Below are positions 8,953-14,976 of a stretch of DNA of 23,995 nt, piece by piece. Under the pieces are notes generated by a model. That model was not told where the DNA came from, searched no databases, and saw only the letters and a program-made list of their open reading frames with translations. The translations under genes were made by a program, and so were the position numbers. The stretch's first letter is position 1, and each line of letters starts with the position of its first letter. Origin of the DNA: DATBAK01 sp036787815 (lineage in GTDB: Bacteria; Actinomycetota; Acidimicrobiia; IMCC26256; PALSA-610); contig DAIQOP010000023.1 of NCBI GenBank assembly GCA_036787815.1, positions 1 through 23,995 on the forward strand, written 5' to 3'.

Positions 8953-9696
8953 TCAGGTCGCGGCGGCGATGCGGACGAGCACGCCCGTGGTCACGAGCCG
9001 TTCGGTGGCGCTGCCCTTGGGGTGGCAGGTGAAGAGCGTGATCGTGCGTCCGGCCTTCTGATCGGCGATCCACATCGCCGACTGCGGCACGACGAACACC
9101 CGGGTGACCCGGTACACGTACGTCCACCCGTTGCGCATCGCGAGGTCGATCTCGTTGCCGGCGCGCAGCTTGTCGGTGTTCAGGAACGGATGCGTCTGCG
9201 TGACGCGGTGCCCGCCGAAGACGGCGTTGCCCCAGCCACCCGGTCCGGCGGAGCCCGGCCAGTGGCCGACACCGTGGGCGAACGCGGCCTGGTCGACACC
9301 TTCGAAGATGGGTTGGTCGAGGGCGATCGCGGGGATCACCATGCGGCCGAGCTGCGTCGGCTGACGTACGGCGAAGGGGTTGCCCGGAGGCGCCTCGGGG
9401 TTCGGGAGACGAGATCCCGCGGGGAGGTAGCGAGCAGGCAGCACGCGCGGCAACCACAGACGCACGGGCTTGTGCGCGGTTCTCGCCTCGACACGCGGCG
9501 CGTGCGGCGCGGAACGTGCCGCGAACACCGCCGGACGATTCTCGGCCGTCGATGTCGACGGAGACGCGACGCTGTACGTGCCGTGGTGGGCGGGCGGGCC
9601 GGTCCACTCCGCACCGGCCGCTCCGACGATCGCCGCCGAACCCGCGACGAGAACGAGGAGCGAGCACACGCGCAGAGCTCTGTCGCGAATCATCAT
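8953..9696 (-). CDS. Sortase (class E-like), secreted/membrane-anchored
   Basis: Transpeptidase that would cleave a sorting signal and attach surface proteins to the wall. It has 247 residues with an N-terminal signal anchor (about 8-29), a linker, and a sortase domain from about 115. Catalytic residues are present: H163 in FGGHR, C224 in TLFTCHP, R233 in TERLV. The TLxTC and R-L-V patterns fit actinobacterial class E/D sortases. Two consecutive ATG codons occur (9696 and 9693) after GGAGGA; the second has the better spacing (6 bases) and may be the real start. No protein with an obvious C-terminal sorting signal is encoded in the window. It is divergent from the HEAT-repeat gene, 47 bases apart. 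Confidence 0.9.
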   Translation of the reverse strand: MMIRDRALRVCSLLVLVAGSAAIVGAAGAEWTGPPAHHGTYSVASPSTSTAENRPAVFAARSAPHAPRVEARTAHKPVRLWLPRVLPARYLPAGSRLPNPEAPPGNPFAVRQPTQLGRMVIPAIALDQPIFEGVDQAAFAHGVGHWPGSAGPGGWGNAVFGGHRVTQTHPFLNTDKLRAGNEIDLAMRNGWTYVYRVTRVFVVPQSAMWIADQKAGRTITLFTCHPKGSATERLVTTGVLVRIAAAT

Positions 9697-9743
9697 CGTT
9701 CCTCCATCGGCCGCCCAGACCGCACCTGTAGGTTGTCGGCGCG

Positions 9744-10415
9744 ATGTCCGTCCAACCTCCGAATGCGGATGCCGATGCGCACGGCGCGGAAGAACGGGCG
9801 ACTGAAGCGGTGACGCTGGGGCTGGGTCCCCGCCTCGATCGCTACCGTACGCGCGAACTGATCACCCGTGTCGAGTCGGACCCCGACGCGCGCGTCCGCA
9901 GCGCGTCACTCGGCGCCCTCGTGCGCCGCGCCCCCAAAGTGAGCGCGCGGGCGGCCTGGCGCCGTGCGACGCGCGATATCGATGCAGCCGTGCGCCGGCG
10001 CTCGGCTGAGCTTGCCCCCCTGCTCGACACTCCCGCCACGCGCGCCACAATGACAACGAATCTGCTCGTGCTCCTCGGTGATGACGACGCGCTCGTCGCA
10101 GAAGCCGCCGCGTTCGCGCTCGGTGAGATCGGCTCGGGCGCACGTTCGGCCGCGACCGACGCGCTCGAGCGCGCGACGGCCGAGCACGCGGATCCGCTGG
10201 TGCGCGAGGCGGCCGTCGCGGCGCTCGGCGCGATCGGTGATCCCGCATCGCTCCCCGCGGTGCTTGCCGCAACGCACGATCGCCCCGCGATCCGCCGTCG
10301 GGCCGTGCTCGCGCTCGCCGCGTTCGACGGGCCCGAGGTCGAGGCCGCGATCGAGACCGCACTCACCGACACCGACTGGCAGGTCCGCCAGGCCGCCGAA
10401 GACCTGACGCGCTGA
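9744..10415 (+). CDS. HEAT-repeat protein
   Basis: 223 residues, Ala/Arg-rich and helical, with at least three tandem HEAT-like repeats between about 105 and 220. Each has a pattern like LVREAAVAALGAIGDPASLPAV; conserved Asp/Pro turns and R-x-A-A motifs are visible. HEAT proteins act as protein-binding scaffolds or, in the PBS-lyase-like class, bind chromophores; the partner is unknown. No signal peptide is visible, so it is probably cytoplasmic. The ATG at 9744 has no Shine-Dalgarno site. TAGGTT at 9729-9734 could place the transcript start about 3 bases before the ATG, close to leaderless. The stop lies 2 bases before the 102-bp tandem repeat, and the gene converges on the mreB homologue. 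Confidence 0.8.
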   Translation: MSVQPPNADADAHGAEERATEAVTLGLGPRLDRYRTRELITRVESDPDARVRSASLGALVRRAPKVSARAAWRRATRDIDAAVRRRSAELAPLLDTPATRATMTTNLLVLLGDDDALVAEAAAFALGEIGSGARSAATDALERATAEHADPLVREAAVAALGAIGDPASLPAVLAATHDRPAIRRRAVLALAAFDGPEVEAAIETALTDTDWQVRQAAEDLTR

Positions 10416-10417
10416 CG

Positions 10418-10727
10418 ACGTTCGCCGCGCCAGGAACGATGGAGCAGGTGCGCGNNNNNNNNNNNNNNNNNNNNNNNNNNNNNNNNNNNNNNNNNNNNNN
10501 NNNNNNNNNNNNNNNNNNNNNNNNNNNNNNNNNNNNNNNNNNNNNNNNNNNNNNTTCAGCCGAGAACTGCGGTGCAGCCCCGTGCCGAAACGAGCAAGCA
10601 TGCGACCATGAGCACCGTTACGTTCGCCGCGCCAGGAACGATGGAGCAGGTGCGCGTTCAGCCGAGAACTGCGGTGCAGCCCCGTGCCGAAACGAGCAAG
10701 CATGCGACCATAAGCACCGTTACGTTC
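10418..10727. repeat. 102-bp tandem repeat array interrupted by the scaffold gap
   Basis: The stretch between the two convergent stop codons is made of one repeat of period 102. Anchor positions: ACGTTC at 10418, 10620 and 10722; TTCAGCCGAG at 10555 and 10657. The two sequenced copies differ at one base (g at 10610, a at 10712). Without the Ns the array is 210 bases, about 2.06 units. There are no variable spacers, transposase gene or flanking duplications. The unit covers the last bases of the mreB homologue, including its TAA. True copy number is unknown because of the gap. A variable-number tandem repeat or a convergent terminator region are both possible. Confidence 0.9.
10455..10554. other. 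Assembly gap (100 N)
   Basis: Exactly 100 N, the conventional placeholder for a gap of unknown size. The base before it (end of GGTGCGCG) and the base after it (start of TTCAGCCG) are adjacent within the 102-bp repeat unit at 10656/10657. The real gap is therefore zero or a whole number of repeat units, if nothing else is inserted. Confidence 0.97.
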
Positions 10728-11733
10728 TCGCGTCGCTCCGGGCCATGAACATCTCTTTGAGGCTGTCGAAGCTCTCGAGGCATCGACCGGCGCCGAGCAC
10801 GACGCATTCGAGCGGCGCGTCGACGAGATGCACCGGCAGATCGGTCTCCTGCTCGATACGACGGTCGAGCCCCTTCAACATCCCGCCCCCGCCGACGAGG
10901 TGCACGCCGTTCGCGATCAGATCCTGCGCGAGCTCCGGTGGTGTGCGCGCCAGGCACGCGACGACGGCGTCGCAGATCGCGCGCACCTGCTCCTCGATCG
11001 CGGCGCGCACCTCTTCCGGCACGAGCATGATCGTCTTGGGGAGGCCGGTCATGAGGTCGCGCCCTCGCACCTCGGCCTTCCACTCGTCTTCGACCGGATA
11101 CGCCGACGCGATCGCGAGCTTGATCTCCTCCGCGGTGCGTTCACCGATCGCCATGCCGTACTCGCGACGCACGTAGGCCTGGATCGCGGAGTCGATGTCG
11201 AACGACCCGACGCGCACCGCTTCGAGCGCGACCACTCCACCCAACGAGATCACCGCGACCTCGGTGGTGCCACCGCCGACGTCGACGACCATGTTGCCGA
11301 GCGGTTCGTGGATCGGGAGCGACGCACCGATCGCGGCGGCCATCGGCTGCTCGATGAGGTACGTCTGCGCGGCGCCCGCGCGGCGCGCGGCCTCGAGCAC
11401 CGCGCGCTGCTCGACGTGGGTGATCGCGGACGGCACGCAGATCAGCACGCGCGCGCGGTAGAGCCGGCTCACTCCGGCACGCTGGAACAACAGCCGGATC
11501 AACCGTTGGGTGATCTCGAAGTCGGTGATGGCTCCGCCGCGCAGTGGCCGCACCGCGACGATGTAGCCGGGTGTCCTGCCGATCATCTGCCACGCGTCGT
11601 GCCCCATCGCGAGCACGTCCTGGCTACGGCTGTTGAGGGCGATGACCGTGGGCTCGTTGAGGATGATGCCCTGCCCCCGCGCGTACACAAGCGTGTTGGC
11701 GGTGCCGAGGTCGATGGCGAGGTCCCTAGCCAG
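10720..11733 (-). CDS. mreB: MreB/rod-shape-determining actin homologue, probable CTG start
   Basis: Bacterial actin that organises lateral wall synthesis. With a CTG start at 11733 it has 337 residues and begins (M)ARDLAIDLGTANTLVY, which holds the phosphate-1 motif DLGTANT found at the start of MreB. The first standard start codon in frame, GTG at 11688, would remove this motif. No ATG, GTG or TTG lies in frame between it and the upstream stop at 11910-11908. Phosphate-2 (VVDVGGGTTEVAV) and adenosine (GVHLVGGGGML) motifs are intact. The CTG overlaps the TAG of the upstream small gene by 8 bases (CTGGCTAG), and a G-rich AGGGGG sits about 11 bases upstream, so translational coupling is likely. 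No mreC or mreD lies nearby, so this may be an MreB paralogue. Confidence 0.88.
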   Translation of the reverse strand: MARDLAIDLGTANTLVYARGQGIILNEPTVIALNSRSQDVLAMGHDAWQMIGRTPGYIVAVRPLRGGAITDFEITQRLIRLLFQRAGVSRLYRARVLICVPSAITHVEQRAVLEAARRAGAAQTYLIEQPMAAAIGASLPIHEPLGNMVVDVGGGTTEVAVISLGGVVALEAVRVGSFDIDSAIQAYVRREYGMAIGERTAEEIKLAIASAYPVEDEWKAEVRGRDLMTGLPKTIMLVPEEVRAAIEEQVRAICDAVVACLARTPPELAQDLIANGVHLVGGGGMLKGLDRRIEQETDLPVHLVDAPLECVVLGAGRCLESFDSLKEMFMARSDART

Positions 11734-11920
11734 ACCGGCCCGCCCCCTGCTCGTCGGTGCGACCGCCCGGCTCGCCCGATTCGGGACCGGGCGCGATCGC
11801 GCGCAGCCCGCGCCGGAACTCGTCGATGCTCGCGTCCATCCCGCTGCGCGGACGGTTACGGAGCACCACGATGGTGATGCCGACGGCGCTCGCGACGAGC
11901 ACGAAGATCAGGAACGGCAC
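11726..11920 (-). CDS. Small single-span membrane protein
   Basis: 64 residues from a GTG at 11920. One N-terminal hydrophobic helix (PFLIFVLVASAVGITIVVL) is followed by positive residues and a soluble tail with the patterned segment IDEFRRGLRAIAP. GGTGGA 7 bases upstream is a reasonable ribosome site. The start overlaps the end of moaE by 13 bases and the stop overlaps the proposed CTG start of mreB by 8 bases, so it links the three genes into one unit. I do not recognise the family. Next to MreB, a membrane-anchored accessory factor for the actin filament is a natural guess, but only from context. Confidence 0.65.
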   Translation of the reverse strand: MPFLIFVLVASAVGITIVVLRNRPRSGMDASIDEFRRGLRAIAPGPESGEPGGRTDEQGAGRSG

Positions 11921-12429
11921 TCGACATCCACCCCGTTATCGCGACCCGCGACGCTGAGCGCTCGGATCGGTTGCTCGCCGAGCGCCCAGTCGGAGCCGTC
12001 GGACCAGTGCTCCTTCTTCCAGATCGGCACGCTCTCCTTGACCCGGTCGATGCATGCCGACGCGGCTGCGAACGCCTCCGCGCGGTGCGGGCTCGAGACG
12101 ACGACCACCACCGCGGTCTCCGAGAGCACGAGCCGCCCGACCCGGTGCACGACGGCGACGCGGTCGATCGTCGGCCACTCTTCCCGCAGGGCACCGACCA
12201 CCTCGGCGAGCCGGCGGCGCGCCGGTTCTTCGTAGGCCTCGTAGGTGAGTGCAACGACGTCGTCGCGGCCCTCGGCGTGGTCACGAACGACGCCGAGGAA
12301 GGTGACGACGGCACCACAACTCGGTGTCGTCGCCCACGCGACGAGCGGGTCGAGGGCGATGGGCCCCTCTTCGAGCGCGAGCCAGTCACGCGCGTCGGAG
12401 GGTGGAGCGGTGGGGGGCACGACGGCCAT
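11908..12429 (-). CDS. moaE: Molybdopterin synthase catalytic subunit MoaE
   Basis: Large subunit of molybdopterin synthase; it takes sulfur from MoaD thiocarboxylate to convert cPMP into molybdopterin. Family motifs are GAVVTFLGVVRDH (about 39-51), HRVGRL (about 95-100), SPHRAEAF and VPIWKKE, which holds the conserved Lys pair. The length from the ATG at 12429 is 173 residues, slightly longer than E. coli MoaE (about 150) because of an N-terminal extension. A GTG at 12420 may be the true start because TACAAT covers the ATG (see promoter). moaD and the other moa genes are not in the window. The 3' end overlaps a small membrane gene and, through it, the mreB homologue, an unusual combination of pathways. 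Confidence 0.93.
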   Translation of the reverse strand: MAVVPPTAPPSDARDWLALEEGPIALDPLVAWATTPSCGAVVTFLGVVRDHAEGRDDVVALTYEAYEEPARRRLAEVVGALREEWPTIDRVAVVHRVGRLVLSETAVVVVVSSPHRAEAFAAASACIDRVKESVPIWKKEHWSDGSDWALGEQPIRALSVAGRDNGVDVECRS

Positions 12430-12433
12430 TGTA
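12428..12433 (-). promoter_or_regulatory. Predicted -10 box for leaderless moaE
   Basis: TACAAT on the minus strand (12433-12428) overlaps the annotated-style ATG at 12429. A transcript from this box would start near 12420, exactly at an in-frame GTG, giving a leaderless moaE three codons shorter. No Shine-Dalgarno sequence precedes the ATG, in agreement with this. No clear -35 box is seen. Confidence 0.4.
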
Positions 12434-12513
12434 GGAACGGTCGGCGCGAAAGGCCCTTCCGGGGTCGCAGCTCACAGCCCCGAGGCCGCGGTCTCCTGCG
12501 AAGAGCGCGTCGT

Positions 12514-12519
12514 TACACT
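12514..12519 (+). promoter_or_regulatory. Predicted -10 box upstream of the HtrA-like gene
   Basis: TACACT followed by six bases and then a GTG at 12526. The spacing puts the transcript start on the GTG, as in leaderless actinobacterial mRNAs. No clear -35 is visible. Confidence 0.45.
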
Positions 12520-12525
12520 CCCGCC

Positions 12526-12564
12526 GTGCACGCCGGGCGCCAACCCACGGGCCCGCGCCCATGA
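12526..12564 (+). CDS. Possible 12-codon leaderless upstream peptide
   Basis: GTG at 12526 opens a 12-codon frame (MHAGRQPTGPRP) ending in TGA at 12562-12564. The stop overlaps the ATG of the HtrA-like gene (ATGA at 12561-12564). The GTG lies where a transcript from TACACT would begin, and the main gene has no Shine-Dalgarno site, so the peptide could deliver ribosomes by coupling. Leaderless short upstream frames are known from mycobacteria. This one rests only on position and overlap. Confidence 0.35.
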   Translation: MHAGRQPTGPRP

Positions 12565-13796
12565 CCACCCCGCCCCTCCACGACGGGCCGGGCGACGACG
12601 GGCCGGCCGACGACGGGCCGGGCGACGACGAGCCCGATCCCGCCCTCGGTGCTCCTCCGCACCCCATGGATCGCGTCTGGCGCCATCCGAGCGAGCTCCC
12701 GGCCATCGGGCGCCCGCCCCGCCACTCGGGTCCCCGCCTCGCACCGGCCGCGCTCCGCTCGCTGCTCGTCCCGCTCGGGGCCGGGGCCGTCGGCGCGTTG
12801 TTGACGGTCGGGGTGCTCGCCGCTGCCGGTGTGCTCGACCAGCGCAACGTCTCGAGCGCCGCGCGTCCGTCGACCGGTGGAGGGCCGGCGACCGAGACGA
12901 TCGCGACCGTCGCCAGGCGCATCGCGCCCGCGATCGTCGCGGTCAGGGTCATCGGCAGGACCGGCTCGCGCTCGGCGTCGGGCGTGTGCATCCGCCACAC
13001 GGGGCAGGTGCTCACGAGCAACCGCCTCGTCGCCGACGCCCGCCGCATCGAGGTCGTCGCCTCCGACGGCACCGTGCGCCCCGCCCACCTCCTGGGCCGC
13101 GATCCGGCGAGCGATCTCGCGCTGCTCACGATCGACGGGTCGCTCGAAGCCGCCGATCTCGCGGCGCCGCACAAGCTCGCGATCGGTGATCCCGTCTATG
13201 CCGTCGGTGCCGACTCGACGGGGACGCCGTGGGTCAGCGCGGGCATCGTCTCCTCACTCGACGGCCGCGTCGCCGGCGACGGCACCACGATGAGCGGGCT
13301 CATCGAGACCAACGCGGTGACGGAACCGGCCGTCGCGGGGGGCGCGCTGCTCGACAGCCAGGGTCGCGTCGCCGGCATCCTGATGACCCCGGTCGGCGGC
13401 CACCCCACGACGGCGGCCGTTCCCATCCTGCTCGCGAGCCAGGTCGCCGACGGCCTGCGCGCCGACGGGCACGTCGACCACGGATGGCTCGGCCTGGCCG
13501 GCAAGGTCACCGCCCGCGGGCAGGTGGTCATCACCGCCCTCGCCACCGGTGGCCCGTCGGATCGGGCCGGCGTGGAGATCGGCGACGTCGTGGTGAACGC
13601 CGATTCCCAACCCATCGCCACGATGGACGACCTCATGGCCGCGGCGCGCGGGCACTGGCCCGGCGATCGCATCCACCTCGAGGTGACCCGCAGGAACCGC
13701 GAGACGACCATCTCGGTGCGCCTCGGACGCATGCCCCGCAGCCCGTCGCCCACGACCGCGGTGACCGTGGCGACGCCGGCGGCCGCCGCTCCCTGA
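12561..13796 (+). CDS. HtrA-like membrane protein with PDZ domain, catalytic triad degenerate
   Basis: 411 residues. The N-terminus has Asp/Gly/Pro repeats (DDGPGDDGPADDGP type, residues 8-24), then the motif DRVWRHPSELP (37-47), a membrane segment (about 66-92), a trypsin-like S1C domain (about 110-300) and a PDZ domain (about 305-390). The fold pattern matches HtrA/DegP, but the catalytic His of the usual TNxHVV is R155 (LTSNRLV). The Ser of GNSGGAL is A259 (AVAGGAL), and only the Asp (D185 in SDLALL) remains. It is therefore probably a non-proteolytic binding protein, chaperone or regulator outside the membrane (inference). The ATG at 12561 overlaps the stop of a possible leader peptide. 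It is divergent from moaE. Confidence 0.85.
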   Translation: MTTPPLHDGPGDDGPADDGPGDDEPDPALGAPPHPMDRVWRHPSELPAIGRPPRHSGPRLAPAALRSLLVPLGAGAVGALLTVGVLAAAGVLDQRNVSSAARPSTGGGPATETIATVARRIAPAIVAVRVIGRTGSRSASGVCIRHTGQVLTSNRLVADARRIEVVASDGTVRPAHLLGRDPASDLALLTIDGSLEAADLAAPHKLAIGDPVYAVGADSTGTPWVSAGIVSSLDGRVAGDGTTMSGLIETNAVTEPAVAGGALLDSQGRVAGILMTPVGGHPTTAAVPILLASQVADGLRADGHVDHGWLGLAGKVTARGQVVITALATGGPSDRAGVEIGDVVVNADSQPIATMDDLMAAARGHWPGDRIHLEVTRRNRETTISVRLGRMPRSPSPTTAVTVATPAAAAP

Positions 13797-13869
13797 GAGC
13801 GGCGCCGGCCCGCATCGTGGGTCTCGGGCCCCGACGCGCGACCATGGACCCGGCTTTGGAGGTCACCAG

Positions 13870-14976
13870 ATGAGCGGAAGCACCGGCAGCCAGTCGCAGA
13901 GCGAGGGCGACGGCGCCCTCGCGCAACTCGACCACGAGCTGCTCAACGCGGTCCAGTGGGACTTCCCGCTCACCGCGGCCCCGTACGCCGCGCTGGGCGA
14001 ACGGCTCGGTATCTCCGAGCAGGAGGTGCTCACCCGGCTGCGCGCGGCCAAGGACGCCGGCGTGCTGCGCCAGCTCTCCGCGATCTTCGACACTCGCGCG
14101 CTCGGATACTCGTCCACGCTGGTGGCCGCGAAGGTCGATCCCGACCGCGTCGACGAAGCCGCCGAAGTGATCAGCCGGCACCCCGGCGTGAGCCACAACT
14201 ACAAGCGCAACCACGCGTACAACCTCTGGTACACGCTCGCGGTCCCGCCGGGCGACGACCTCGACGAGCACCTCGAGGTGCTGCACCGCGAATCGGGTTC
14301 GCTCGTCACCCGCAAGCTGCCGACGATCCAGCTCTACAAGATCGGCGTGAAGCTCGACATGACCGGCAACACCGCGGCCGACGCGCGCACCGAGGTGCTC
14401 GAGCACGAACGCCCCGAGCGGCGCGCCGAGATGGCGGCGCCGGTGCTCGACGACCTCGAGATCGCGGCCATCTCGATCGCGCAGGAAGATCTGCCCGACG
14501 ATCCCCGACCGTTCGCCGTGATGGGTGCCCGGCTCCGCGACGCGGAAGGCCACCCCGTGAGCGAGGAACGGATGCTCGAGCTCCTCGAGAGCTTCCGCAC
14601 CCGCAAGCTCATGCGCCGCTTCGCGGCGGTGATGAACCACCGCAGCGCGGGTTTCAAGGCCAACGCCATGGGCGTGTGGGCCGTCCCCGAGGACCAGCTC
14701 GCCGAGATCGGGCCCCGCATGGCGAGCTTCGCCGCGGTGAGCCACTGCTATCGCCGTCCGACCTACGAAGACTGGCCCTACACGGTCTTCACGATGGTGC
14801 ACGGCCACAACGCCCGCGACTGCGAAGCGACGATCGAGGCGATCCGCGACGAGACCGGCGTGACCGAATACGCGCTGCTGTGGTCGATCAAGGAGTACAA
14901 GAAGGTGCGGCTCCGCTACTACACGCCCGACTGGCGGGAGTGGAGCGACGCGCACCTCACAGGCGCGCCCGCCTGA
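13870..14976 (+). CDS. Siroheme decarboxylase-like protein, fused AhbA/AhbB (Lrp/AsnC fold)
   Basis: 368 residues built from two tandem Lrp/AsnC-like halves: HTH about 18-75 plus RAM-like domain about 80-170, then HTH about 192-255 plus RAM-like about 260-350. The halves carry VSHNYKRNHAYNLWYT (from 107) and VSHCYRRP then DWPYTVFTMVHG (from 290). These are the patterns of AhbA/AhbB and NirD/L/G/H siroheme decarboxylases, not of DNA-binding Lrp regulators. Those enzymes convert siroheme to didecarboxysiroheme on the way to heme or heme d1. Automatic annotation would probably call it an AsnC-family regulator. GGAGGT six bases before the ATG is an excellent ribosome site. No siroheme, nir or other ahb genes are in the window, so the substrate is uncertain. 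Its 3' end overlaps the convergent SDR gene by 20 bases. Confidence 0.75.
   Translation: MSGSTGSQSQSEGDGALAQLDHELLNAVQWDFPLTAAPYAALGERLGISEQEVLTRLRAAKDAGVLRQLSAIFDTRALGYSSTLVAAKVDPDRVDEAAEVISRHPGVSHNYKRNHAYNLWYTLAVPPGDDLDEHLEVLHRESGSLVTRKLPTIQLYKIGVKLDMTGNTAADARTEVLEHERPERRAEMAAPVLDDLEIAAISIAQEDLPDDPRPFAVMGARLRDAEGHPVSEERMLELLESFRTRKLMRRFAAVMNHRSAGFKANAMGVWAVPEDQLAEIGPRMASFAAVSHCYRRPTYEDWPYTVFTMVHGHNARDCEATIEAIRDETGVTEYALLWSIKEYKKVRLRYYTPDWREWSDAHLTGAPA

Noticed and set aside
8953..9696. Sortase-pilus locus
   Set aside because: No substrate with a sorting signal and no pilin-like gene adjoin the sortase.
9906..10703. Minus-strand frame crossing the N gap with a 34-residue repeat, antisense to the HEAT gene
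   Set aside because: Its reading depends on the arbitrary 100 N, and its distal part is antisense to a convincing HEAT-repeat protein.
10418..10727. CRISPR array
   Set aside because: The whole 102-base unit repeats without variable spacers, and there are no cas genes.
10418..10727. Insertion sequence or attachment site
   Set aside because: No transposase or integrase, terminal inverted repeats or target duplication; simple tandem structure.
13801..13830. GGCCCG/CGGGCC hairpin between the HtrA-like and siroheme-decarboxylase-like genes
   Set aside because: A six-base stem with a 12-base loop and no T-tract is expected by chance in this composition.
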